Origin: Paraphoma chrysanthemicola
Lineage: Eukaryota; Ascomycota; Dothideomycetes; Pleosporales; Phaeosphaeriaceae
Assembly (NCBI GenBank): GCA_020744225.1
Contig: JAGMWG010000020.1
Span: forward strand, 620,001 to 684,000
Direction of reading: 5' to 3'
Length of the DNA: 64,000 nt
The notes under the pieces were generated by a model, which saw only the letters and a program-made list of their open reading frames with translations, did no database searches and was not told the origin of the DNA. Made by a program: the position numbers and the translations under genes. Shown here piece by piece: positions 34,372 to 45,198 of the stretch. How positions within the stretch are numbered: the stretch's first letter is position 1; the number at the start of each line of letters is the position of its first letter.

Positions 34372-34463
34372 TTGCACTGCGCTACTAACAAATTACTATA
34401 GGTTTTAATGTTCTTAAGCTTTGCGCTAACTAAAAACAGGTGGCACCCAGTATTTCGAAAAAC
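34372..34463 (-). repeat. right terminal inverted repeat
   Basis: Read on the minus strand it starts GTTTTTCGAAATACTGGGTG and follows the left repeat with mismatches to the same inner motif GCGCAGTGCAA. Confidence 0.85.
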
Positions 34464-35661
34464 ACCCATATCTAGCGTTCGCCATATCACCATGCGATGA
34501 GACATCTGTAGGCACCAATGGCAACGAACGGAGCAGAAGTCAACAAGGAGACACCAGACAATCACCAACGCGTGATCAATTTGCGTGCTAAGAAGCAAGT
34601 TCGAGGTTCGCACGCAAGAACTTTGTTATCTGATGCTGCTGGCCTAGAATTCCGGCTAGGTGGCGCATACAAAACTACCGATGCACGTTAGAACAAGAAG
34701 AGGTTAGCCAGATCACCTAGCTCGCCGCTTCTGCAGGGGACTTTCCCATCACACCTGCTTTGCGCATTGCACACTTGACTGTGTTTAACTGTCTCTCTAC
34801 CCACAGAACATTAGACCAGAATGGCTCTTGGCTCCGTAGCTCCGCGGGGAATTTTCTCGTCACATCCGACTCCGCAGATCTATGTCTTTGCTCATCTTAA
34901 GCTGGATCAACAAAGAATTAACAATTATGAGCACGCAAGAAAAGTTCAAGAGAGAACAATAGCTACGATGCGCCTTTTTGGTATTGGCGTCTTTCCTCCG
35001 TAGCGTTTTTCGTAGAAAATGCTGCTGTTCGCATCACCAAAGAAGTCAAGGCGTCCATCTTAGCCCACGCGAGACGGAGCAGCGTTGGGGAAAAAGCATT
35101 TCTTGGATCCTCCAACGCCTGACCCCACGGCGGTGCAACTCGTAAGCCTCGCCCATCAGGTCGATCCACCTCGCTTGGAGGTCGGGCACTCCTTTCGGCA
35201 TATTATGGTCCGGGGTTTTGCGGCTCACATCCTTCCACCTTCTGCTGGGCTTCAGATGCCTTGCAATCGTGGGTACCTTGTCGAGCATGGGTCAACGGGG
35301 TGACTGTAGCCAGTGCAATGGATAGCCTGTCTCATCCTCGTCGATCGCCCGCCCGCCCAATTCTCCACTCGTTTGTCGTTTGGGATTTGAAGAGGAAGGT
35401 ACTGTCCTTTTCAACGCATTTGTTCACCCTCCACGCATCGTGTCGGTCATCATTGTGCCTGGTCACTATCGCCCTCCACGCACGAAAGCCGTGATCATTT
35501 TCTAGGAACAAGGCACATCTCTCAAAAGTCGCCTCCCTTTCGGCTTTGGTCGTCTTTGGGGTTATCAGCAGCCGCTCCCTCGACCAGCGTCCCTTGATTG
35601 ACTACTCCACTCCAACTCAAGGTCTGGGACGAGCACCTTACTCTTCTCATAGTCCGTCAAT
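34464..35661. other. intergenic, transposon right flank
   Basis: Short frames only; none supported. Contains the promoter of the first rhodopsin-like gene. Base composition returns to normal immediately outside the transposon, so RIP-type mutation did not visibly spread here. Confidence 0.45.
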
Positions 35662-36958
35662 ATGGGCAAGCCAGAGAACTTCGCGAGCATTCTCAATGGT
35701 GTCATGTGGTTTCAAGTGGTAATAGCCACCATTTTCATCGCTTTACGTTTGTATACGAGACACTACATTATAAGGAACATTGGCTGGGATGACGTTCTGA
35801 CGGTTGTAAATTTGGTAAGTGAGCAGTGAAGCTCGGGACGGCCTCTCTTGTTGTTGATACGAAGTATGCTGATTGTGTGCAAGATCACACTGATAGGTTA
35901 TGCCGGGTGCATTTCGGTCGGCATCAATTACGGTGTGGGGCGCAAGACAGTCGATATTGTTCGTCTGGACCTCAATTACTCAAAGGCCATCATGTGGGAG
36001 GCGATTGGCCAGGGCATCTGCATCATGGGCATCGCGGCTTCGAAGGGGTCGGTGGCAATCTTTCTGCTGCGCATCGTTCTGAAGAAGTGGCACATTGCAT
36101 TGCTTTGGTTCTGCATCGCAAGTACAACGGTGCTTTGCATTATCACGACAACACTCTTGTTCGTGCAGTGCAAGCCAACCGCATTTCTATGGGACCAATC
36201 GATTGAGGGCGGTTACTGCTGGTTGAATTTTACCGAAGTTGGACTCACTATGGGCGGTACGCTATCTCAGACCCACTCTTCGACCAACGCTAATTTCGTG
36301 GTACAGCGTGGTCCGCAGCTATGGACTTTGTCCTCGCTATACTCCGTAAGCTCACAAGTTGCTCTTTGGCACATCGCTCTTCATCTAACATACTATAGCT
36401 TGGCACGTTGTCATGGGCCTGAACATGAAGCGCAAAGAAAAGATCACTATCGCCTGCGGTCTTTCCTTGGGCGTATTTGCCGGCGCCTGCTCGATTGTTC
36501 GCACCATTGAATTGAAGTCCCTCGCCTCGATGGAGAACTACGTTTACGACACCGCCAGTATGCTCCTTTGGTCTTCTTCCGAGGTCTGCTTGACTATTGT
36601 CTGCGCATGCATTCCTGTCCTACGACCGTTATACGTTCGCATCGCATATGGATCTCGCGGCGACTCGTCGAATCAGAAGTCATACCCGTTGCATGACTAT
36701 TCGCACTCGAAGAAAAGCCGCGGCGGCATGGGCGACAGCCAATCGAACAACAAAATATACATGGGCCCTGATGACAGCATATTGCAGACTACTGTCAGAA
36801 TGGGAAGTGACACAGCAAGCGAGGAGACAATATTGCGCGAGTGCAATGAGCAAAAGTTCACTGCGAACAATCATCCATGGGACAGTGAGCATGGTATTAA
36901 GATGACAAGGGATATCAAAGTCACTACAACAGTGGCGTCGAGAGATGACCAGGCGTGA
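35662..36958 (+). CDS. rhodopsin/PTH11-like seven-helix membrane protein
   Basis: Four exons: 35662-35814, 35884-36256, 36307-36345 (39 nt) and 36399-36958; 374 residues. The N-terminal helix VMWFQVVIATIFIALRLYTR is followed by IGWDDVLTVVNL, the family's GWDD signature. Further helices are GICIMGIAASKGSVAIFLLR, WFCIASTTVLCIITTTLLF, AAMDFVLAILPWHVVMGL and KITIACGLSLGVFAGACSIV, ending with EVCLTIVCACIPVLRPLY. The C-terminal 110 residues are hydrophilic. This is the fungal rhodopsin-domain/PTH11-like group without a CFEM domain, often regarded as candidate GPCRs. Ligand and signalling partners are unknown. The exon 2 acceptor is chosen at 35882-35883 because it alone keeps frame. Confidence 0.83.
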
Positions 36959-38297
36959 AAGATACAGTGAGCACTATACATGGCCTTTTGCAAGCTGAGT
37001 TTATGTCAGCACCACGAAGAATTACGCAACGCAAGTTTACGAAACATACCCATTAGATCTGTATATTACAAGTTCTCGTGCCCGCTCAGGCGTGGCAGAG
37101 ACCGCGGCGTTCACAATCTATAGTTCCATCGTGCCCGTCTTCGCTCCCGTATAACAACAATGCCACCACGTACGGCACAATGTCAGAAGCGCTCGACACT
37201 TAATGATTAGAGAGACAGCACATGAGCCTCAGTACTGGAAACTATTATGTGCCTCATAGCATTCTACTTCCTCGCCCCCTCTTTGAATCGGTCCAGTCGT
37301 AAGCTTTCGCTAAGCTTTAAAACCCCTCGTTCTAGGACGGTGATCACCATTGATCGACGCACAAGGCCAGAAATTTCGCTTTCCTTTCCTTCCCACCGTA
37401 TTTCATCGTGTAACTAATTCACCTCAGTTCGTAGTTAGACTTCGAGCTGGATGAGGCATGACAAGCTCGTTGGCTTCAAACGCCTCGAGTAGTCTTTCGC
37501 ACTTGCTGCTGACTGGACTCACAAGCGCCGTCGCTTGCCCAACGTGTCGCAGCAATCGCACCTAGTCCAAGTCTTTCATGTCATTGTATGGCACCAAGAC
37601 GTTGCATGTTGGAAATGTGCGCGTCCCGCTCCCAATTCATGTGGTCCGTACACCTGCATGACCGATATTGCGCGATCCGCTTTTAGCCTGATCAATTGAT
37701 CTGCCGGCAGGTTCCGTCTTACACGCATTGCATTTCTGCAATTCTCCTTCCGCTTCAATATGACTTGCGGTCGTCTTCAAAGATAACGCAAGACTTGATA
37801 TCGTCACAAGAAGAAGAAAAGCGGCGTATCGGTTCATAACACAACGCTGAAATATCACGACTATAGGTAGCTAATGTTCGAGTACATTTTGCAGCGATGA
37901 AAAGACCGGCAAATTTGCAAATGTCAGACCATGTGCATCATGTCGAATTACGGCTAATAGTGAACCCATCAGGTCATGTCCATCATCACCAACCTTGCGT
38001 CCTCAGGATAGACTCGTTGGCACGTACGCTTCTGCTACGCGCCTTTTGTCTCAAATTGAATCTAGAAGCCCGGTTGCCGGTTTCGTACCACCTTCCTCGC
38101 ATTCAACCGCATCACCAAACTATTCTGCCGATGCTCCTCGAACACGCGAACCAGATTTCCGAACACAAATGCCCCACATTTCCCTAGCCAGATCAGACTC
38201 ACGCGCATGTAGAGATATACAACTATGACCCTCCTTCTCTTCAGAATTTCTAAATGCTCAATAGAAACTATGTCACTGACGACTGACAATTGCAACC
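36959..38297. other. intergenic
   Basis: 1.3 kb between two related membrane-protein genes on the same strand. A few 60-100 codon frames at 37576-38228 are unsupported. Confidence 0.45.
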
Positions 38298-39610
38298 ATG
38301 GAAACTCCACCTGATCCCGCATTGATCCCAGCTTTCCCATCCCCAACAGCACAATACAATGCTCGCGCCTTCGTCGCAACAACTTTTATCCTACATGGCA
38401 TCGCACTTGTCACTTTCGGCGGGAGAATATGGTCTCGCTCACACCCCGTTTTCCGAATGCACATGGACGACTATGTCTGTACCGCAGCATACGTAAGTCT
38501 TCAAGCCTAGAAACATTGCCAACACTACCAATACCACGGCTACTAAGCGATTGCTTACACATACTCCAGATCTTCGTCCTCACAAACTCCACCCTGCTCC
38601 TCCTTACCGTGCCGTACACATTCACGTCCAGTCCGACCACATTCTTCCTCTCCGACGCCGAGACAGCCTTCAAATACGCAATCATTTCACAACCGCTCTG
38701 GGCATGGTCCATGTCCTTGCTGAAAATCTCCTTCGCGCTGATGCTTCTCCGGATCGAGCAAACTCTTACATGGCGACGTTTCCTCTGGTTTATGATCGCA
38801 GTGCAGGTCGTTGTCGGGGTGTACAATACCCTAGGCATCGTACTACAATGTATTCCCTTGAGAAAAGCATGGGACTTGGTGGGTGTGGTGCAGGGGAAGT
38901 GTTGGAGTAAAGAGACGCAGGGGACAAGTACGATTGTTATTGCTGCGGTCAACATTATTACGGACTTTATCTTTTCGTTGCTGCCCATCACATTTCTAAG
39001 AAAGATTCAACGCCCGTTACGCGAGCGCGTGGTCGTCGGTGTGCTCATGGGTCTGGGTGTTTTCGCGGGTGTGGCATCGATTGTCAAGATCAGCGTGGCA
39101 GCGCAATTTGGGCGCACGGGGGATATGATCAACGAAAGCATACTCATCGGGATGTGGTCTGTTGTTGAAGAACTGGTTGGGTTGATAGTCATCTGTGTGC
39201 CATGTTTGCGATCGCCGTTCCAGCGCGCGGTGCAGAGCGTTGCGGGTGTGACGGTGCGGATGCGGAGGTATGGGATGTCACGGAGTTATGGAAGGACTTA
39301 CGAGGCGAGTGAAGCGCCGAAAGAGAGGAGTCGGAGTCGAAGTCGGAGTCGTCTTGCGGCGATGTTGGAGGGAAGTAATGACTCAGGGTTCAAGCTTGAG
39401 CGTGTGCGGAACGAAAGCTCTGGGCCGAGTTCGCCAGATGGGGATGTGATCAAGAGGCCATGCGAGATTTGGTGTACGAAAGAGGTGGTGGTTGACCATG
39501 ACAGCTTGAGCAGAATGCCGTCGTATGAGCAAGCGCGTGGGGGACCGGACGCAGTTTGGATGGATCATGACTTTTCGCTGAAGGATGTTGAGATGGGCCG
39601 AGCCTTTTGA
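38298..39610 (+). CDS. rhodopsin/PTH11-like seven-helix membrane protein
   Basis: Two exons, 38298-38492 and 38570-39610, with a 77 nt GT-AG intron in phase 0; 411 residues. The first helix is ARAFVATTFILHGIALVTFG, then HMDDYVCTAAY replaces the more common GWDD loop. Later helices include LWAWSMSLLKISFALMLLRI, FLWFMIAVQVVVGVYNTLGI, IVIAAVNIITDFIFSLLPIT, VVGVLMGLGVFAGVASIVKI and SVVEELVGLIVICVPCLRSP. The TDFIFSLLPI and FAGVASIVK blocks are typical of the family. The cytoplasmic tail is about 110 residues with an RSRSRSR run encoded by a small GGAGTC/GAAGTC repeat at 39325-39355. It is related to the gene upstream but too different to be a recent tandem duplicate. Confidence 0.85.
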
Positions 39611-39828
39611 GGCCTTGTGCCAGGATGAACTCAAGGAAGATTTTTTTTTCCTGAATTTCCTCGAGCACGCCACGGAATTTGTTAGCAGCTGAGCTCATTT
39701 TTGGTCAGTGGTCAAGGTATGAGTGCCGGTACATTGGCATCGCACCAGGATGAGTATATTGCTGCGTGCCAGACTAATGAGTCCTCCCTTCAATTTCTCC
39801 AACCGTCCAGCTTCGTGTGACCATTTTT
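39611..39828. other. short convergent intergenic region
   Basis: Between the membrane-protein gene and the MYND pseudogene; includes a T9 run at about 39642-39650. Confidence 0.4.
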
Positions 39829-42800
39829 TCACTCCTTGCTACATTTCCTCTTGTGTTCCTTCTTCCAATCTCTTACTTGACACTCCCTCGAACAATACGT
39901 CACTTTTCCACACCTTCTACACCTCAACGCAAAGCCCTCTTCGCCACAAGCATTACATATCCCTTCACCTAACCAATTTTGTACTGCTTCGATCGTCTTA
40001 AGATCAGCAGTGCGAGATTCGTCATCAGTAAGCTCGACCTTCGGGTTGTCTGGAGATTCTGCTACGGTGGCTTCATCATCCTCGATTTGATATGAGCTTG
40101 TATCATCGTGCGAGATAGCGTCTGGCGCTTCTTGCTCTGCAGAAAGATTGATGAATAGGAGGTATCGTCGAAACTCGACAAATTGTGCAGCCACCCTATC
40201 AATGTCTACATCCGATTCGAGTACGACTGCGATGGCATCGTTCAGTGTAGAAAATGACGTTTGCTGCGAGGGCCGCTTGATGCTGTTTTGCAGAACGGGT
40301 TCCATTCGGCCCGTAAGAGCGTCGGCCGCGCTGAGAGCCGTGTCTTTCATGGTCTCAAATCCCTCGTCTGTCTCTTTACGGTTGTCCATCGCCAATTTCA
40401 AGCTGTGCCTCTTATCGATAACTTGTTTGAGCATGAGATCAAGCTGGAGAGCTTCGTCGGAAATGCGGGCGGCTGCCAGGTCCACCTCTTGTGTTTCATT
40501 GGCAACGTCTTTCGCCAGAATAGCTAGTTGCTCGTTTACACTGCGCACCTTTCGGACCAGAGCATCTTCATTATTATATCCTGTCTAACCCATTCGGCTG
40601 AGACGTAGCTGTTGAAGGTACGCTGTCGTCCTCCGAAATCGATCGTCTTCGCTGATGCGTAAACTTGGAACATTTCGCCTCGCATGCTGGGGTTTTTCGA
40701 GATTTTGGAAAGTCATCATATCGTTCGGTGCGATGCCTCGCTCAAGAGGCTCCAGGTAGCTTCCAGGCGTGATTGGCGAAGAATATATCACGGGTAGGGC
40801 GATGCGCGTGGCAGACCCTGCAACGTCGCGAACATCCACAAATTCTGCGAAGTAACCGTCTGGAAAGATCCCACGACCACAAGTGCACATGATGTCCTGG
40901 CCTGGAACTTTCGATAAGGGAGCTCGACCATGAGTTCTGTACTCGCAGTCGTGCCGATGCTGCCATTGGCGACATCGCTCTGCGCACGCTGGTAGCAGCT
41001 GAACCAACAGCACAGCTTCAACTTCGTCGAGTTCGATTTGCTTGAGTCTGGTCGGTCTGAGGAAGTAGAAATGGTGTACTAGAGATGTAGAAATGGTGTA
41101 CTAGAGATGTGAATGCGGCATCTGCCAGCACGGTCTTGTTTGCGCCATCCATGCGAACTGAGTTAAAGATCAAAACACACACATCCGTTGTCTTGGTTCG
41201 CCAGAGAATGTATTTCGACGGCTTACAACCTCGCGTGGCAAGCACTTTCGTCAAGACGAGAGCGGAAATTTTCATCCTGAGTCCAAGAGAGCCCAGCATA
41301 GTCTCGTCCTGTAATTGCTGGGATGATACTGAATAAGCCACCAACACCTGGGCCTCCCGTGCCGAAAATAGATTCAACGCGTGCAGATTGCCCAGAAGCC
41401 ATACAATTTGCGACTCGTCCTTAGTCCTCCGTAAGATTGGTAGCAAGTCTAGATGAACGTAGTAAAGTGCTGGTAGAGATGGTGGCCTACGAGTCACCTC
41501 AGCGCAAAGCGATATGATAAGTATACATTACGGGCTTACATGTGACCGAGATACGAGTCAAATGGGAAAGACGAAAGTGCTGACATAATATCGAAAGGTG
41601 CAACTGGAGCCTCATACTCGAACCACAGCCGGTTTCGCGCGGTCTTCCTCCTCGCGTTGGTGACGGCCAACGGGAACGGTAATATGTCGGTCCTCCGGAA
41701 TGCTCCGCCAATGTCGAGTTCGATAGTCGAAGGAGCCGATAAAGACAGTTTGATGGCATTCAATTTCCGAGCCATAGTTTTGAGTTGATGCGAAAGTAGC
41801 TTGTAATGGACGCTCATCTGGCTGATTGATTGCCTCATATGGTCAAAGGTCGGCTTGATCATGACAACCACTTCTCTGTCTGTCCCAAATTCAGCTCGTG
41901 CACGGAGATGAGACCTGTGGCTTACCGTCATGGACAGATGAGGTAGAGCTGTGTTGTATTGAAGGATGGCAGTTCATGTTCGGGCGATCTCGAGTGATGA
42001 AAACACTGCTGTCCCGTAACGGTGCGCTATAAGCACTGCGGTACTCTTGGCAACTCGAATCTGCGCCTGCTGCAGTGTTTTTGACAAACAGACTGATCTC
42101 TCTTGGGTTCTGAAAGCACTCATTAATTACAGATACAGGAGCTATGATCGAGACAACTAGATCGGTGTCGGTATCTTAATGGCCGTCGTCTTCATATACT
42201 GATATGGTGTAGTCACTAGTGGAACCCGTAGCGGCCATGATGACTTCACCAAAGGCTAGCTGAGGGTCAGAAAACACCACAGCGTCGTTTAATTGCGTCT
42301 CGAGCCGTACTTCACACAAGTATTGCTCAGGGGCGTGCCTGAGGTCGTCAAGTGCAGCATGTGGGACAGCTAGTGTCACACAAGCAAGCGAAGGTACGGT
42401 CTGCCACTTTCGAAAGGGGCCTTCCTCGTAGTTCAGCTGCTCAAACAAAACATCCGAGTTGTAGCTCTCGTTATAGTCTAAGAGAGAGAGCATATTGAGA
42501 TGGACGAGTAGAGATTGGAGTCGAAGCAGGTCAAGGCCTGGCATTCCCAGTTCCTTAAAGTGCCGCGACTTAGTAAGAATGCGTTCGGTGAGCTCCCGAA
42601 TGAGCTGAGTACCATCCACCGTTTGTGACGAGATGACACGCTTCAAAAGGATTGCAAAGCTTGCACGGGAATACGCCCCCTCGAATTGTGACGTCGCAAG
42701 AGGTTTACCCACATCTGTAGCTTGATATTCGGTTTTGAACATCTCCATATACATGGAGAACGTGCAATTGGCCAGATCCGAGATTTGGCACTGTATTGGC

Positions 42801-44311
42801 GGTGCATTGACTAGCTTCCACATGATGACAAGACGGTGTTGATATTCGGCTTCGTCGTTACTATTGCTGCCTGAGCTCTTCTCATCACAAATTGTCGGCG
42901 GCCCCATCGCAGATGCACCAGACCAGTAATGAAGAGGCTGAAGACCAAGAAGGAGAGCGGTTGTAGGAAGATCGCCACACATGGTCGCCCGGACCACTGT
43001 CGTCACTTCCACACCTCCGGGATACACCATCTCTGTCCGTAAAGTTGATGTTGAGTTAGGCTTGAGTAGAGGTGCACCTGCCGCGAGGATATTAAACACT
43101 CCCGTATAATCGACAAGTCTTGTGGTATCGACAATATCGAAGATCAAAGGGGCTGAGCCATTTAGTACATACTCGTCGGGGTCTAGAGCTAGTGGTGTGA
43201 AAGTATGGTCGTGCTGATACAAGTTCGCCAAATTGACGTGTCGATTGACTCGATGGTCCTGAAGGATATAACACAGCGAGAGTGGGTCCGAGTTGATGTA
43301 TCGAAGTGTAACTCGGCTGGTAACGTTCCGGAAAGCCAAACACCATGCATCCTATTGCCCGAGCGCCACTTGAATGCCTGAAGGTACCGAGCGTGCTTCC
43401 TTCTTTGCCGCGTCCGAGTCGCTTGCAGAATGTATATACCTTGTCGAGAGGTGAAATCCGCTGATTGGATTCGTAGCGATAGGCAAGCCCAGCAGGTCAC
43501 GACGACACCAGAAGAGAGGATTGGCCATGTGTGGTCTTTCGGGAGCTTTTTTGTCGTTTTCGACACATTCTCCATTACTCCAAAAGGCAGAAAGCTCCTT
43601 CATCAACTCCGAGCGACTTGTGTCCGACTGAATCGTCGGTGAACTAGAATTTAGGCCGTCGGCTGTGATGTGGCTAATCAAAGTGCTGTTGAAATTTGTC
43701 CTCTTTGTCACATCCTATTAGTCGGTGAGGTGTGCCTGCATCGCCTGGGATGATTCACCATCTGATGCGTCAAAGGTGTAAGTTTTCCAGATGCTAGTCA
43801 CTTTGCTGAAAGTGTAGCTGTCACAGAAGCGAAAAGTGGTACCATAACGGCCACGATTCCATGCTTCCATGGAAGTGGCGTATGCGAAATGCTTTCTTGC
43901 TTGTAAGGCTACGAGGCGAACTTCCAATGCGTCGATGAAAATGTGGAAGTATATGTTCCACAACCACGTAGAGTGTTCGCCATCGACGTCGTCAACAATG
44001 AGACTAAGGATGAGCACGTCTCGTGCGACGCATTCGGCGTGTAGGCTGCAGCATGTGAAATCAAGCTTTCGAGAGCCTGTGAAGTCTGTCAGCACATCTC
44101 CTCTTCTGTACGAAGGCTTCAACAGCTGGTACTGACTCTGCCCTGCCCCGGCATAAACTGTGAAGAGGATGTTGCGAATGTCTTCGCAACCAAGCAGCAA
44201 CAAATCTGCATGCCTATCAGGCGGAAGCGATTGTGTGGGACAAACAGCGGACGACACGCTTATCGGGTGCAGCGAGGGTCGTGGCGGTAGTCCCGGCGAT
44301 CCAAGAGGCAT
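39829..44311 (-). pseudogene. DUF4470-MYND zinc-finger protein, broken
   Basis: A whole DUF4470-MYND gene can be followed on the minus strand but is interrupted. The N-terminal DUF4470 block runs from 44311 (LLLLGCEDIRNILFTVYAGA, KLDFTCCSLHAECVARDVLI). The middle continues through NPLFW, ISGFHLSTRY, DAWCLAFRNVTSRVTLRY and ALDPDEYVLNGSAPLIFDIV. Later parts are LPALYYVHLDLLPIL and CAERCRQWQHRHDCEY. The C-terminus is an intact MYND finger, CNACGEEGFALRCRRCG then YCSRECQVRDWKKEHKRKC. In-frame stops lie at 43715-43720 (TAA TAG), 43352-43354 (TAG), 42176-42178 (TAA) and 40585-40587 (TAG). A frame change occurs near 41940-41990, and a 22 bp duplication shifts frame at 41067-41110. A normal 53 nt intron remains at 41539-41487. 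The usual protein is about 1,200 residues. Function of the family is not established. Confidence 0.75.
41067..41110. repeat. 22 bp perfect tandem duplication
   Basis: Two identical adjacent copies (41067-41088 and 41089-41110) of a unit beginning AGAAATGGTGTACTAGAGAT. 22 is not a multiple of three. With one copy the surrounding minus-strand coding frame is continuous (SLVHHFYFLRPTRLKQIELD); with two it shifts to a stop. It therefore inactivates the MYND gene by itself. Confidence 0.85.
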
Positions 44312-45198
44312 TGTGGCGGACGGTTGTGAGCCGTCTCAAGTGCGTAGTAATGAATAACTGAAATAGTGGTTAAGCATTCGGTACATATTGGCGACCGGGT
44401 GACAAAGTGAATAAGTGGACAAGCCTTGCAGGCAGGTGCTTGAAGCGAGCTAGGAGCAGTGCTGCTGCTATTCAGGTGACGACGCTGCAGAAGGCGCAGG
44501 TCGCCTCCACGCGTGACGCGAAGAGGCAGCTAGTTCGGAACTGAAGTGATCGTGGGTATGCCGAGCATTCAAAATCTTCTTCACACTTTGAACCCATTTC
44601 GAAATCGGCAGGATCATATTTTGGGATAAGGTGTCCAAGGATGCTGAAGCACCGTCGCGTCGAGTCTCGGATGGCTAGACTAAAACGAGTCTAGCGTCCA
44701 ACTTTACTTGGTCAACGTCGTCCTGTGGTTCATTTGAAGTCGTACGTCACAATATCATGTTCAGAATTATGTAGTAATGAGTGCATTCAGTGCCAGCCTC
44801 CACGCCATCAGACCAACAGCCCAGATCAGGATGCATGAGTGATAACGTGAAGCCAGCCTATAAAACCAATGATTGCCTCTGCCCGTGACTCTCCAGTCAA
44901 TATGTCAGACCTGCGCCGCGAAATAATGCTAAACAAAAACGCCGATATGTGTATGCAGGGGTATCTCCCGTCCAGGTCATCCATGCCCGGTGCTAAAGCA
45001 ATGCAGAAACTCAAAGGCATGCGCAACCATGATTCCCGTCATGTACACCAATTTTCAGAGACCCATCCTATGCTTGTGCTTGTGGCCTGCCATTTTTAAA
45101 TACATCAGTGATTGCCCGAGTGAGAAAAACGCTATTCGACGCGCGCTGCGCGTGAACGGAAAAAGAAAGCGCGCACTGGAAATGCAAAGCACGAAAGT
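44312..45198. other. intergenic
   Basis: Upstream of the MYND pseudogene and downstream of the DUF7492-like gene, both minus strand. Frames at 44826-45271 are unsupported; one overlaps the 3' end of the next gene. Confidence 0.45.

Larger units (their letters stand above)
30865..34463. mobile_element. 3.6 kb Tc1/mariner-type element, two convergent ORFs, RIP-like decay
   Basis: Bounded by imperfect terminal inverted repeats of about 91 bp (30865-30955 and 34372-34463). Inside, no ORF over 60 codons survives, and the sequence is saturated with TpA, TAG and CTAG. Reading through stops, two long frames appear with no indel: ORF1 on the plus strand (31071-32687) and ORF2 on the minus strand (34256-33261), pointing at each other across a 570 bp AT-rich centre. 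ORF2 is a DDE transposase of the Tc1/mariner superfamily. Inactivation by point mutation alone, mostly CAG/CAA/TGG to stop, is the expected footprint of repeat-induced point mutation. A clean TA target-site duplication is not visible: TA precedes the left end at 30863-30864 but not the right end. Confidence 0.85.

Noticed and set aside
30850..34470. ORF-poor AT-rich block as a centromere or isochore
   Set aside because: Sharp boundaries at inverted repeats and indel-free hidden frames identify it as one transposon.
43716..43765. Possible intron removing the TAA TAG pair in the MYND gene (GTGAAT donor, CTAAT branch, AATAG acceptor)
   Set aside because: Splicing there puts the next exon in a frame that stops within 13 codons, while reading straight through aligns with the family.
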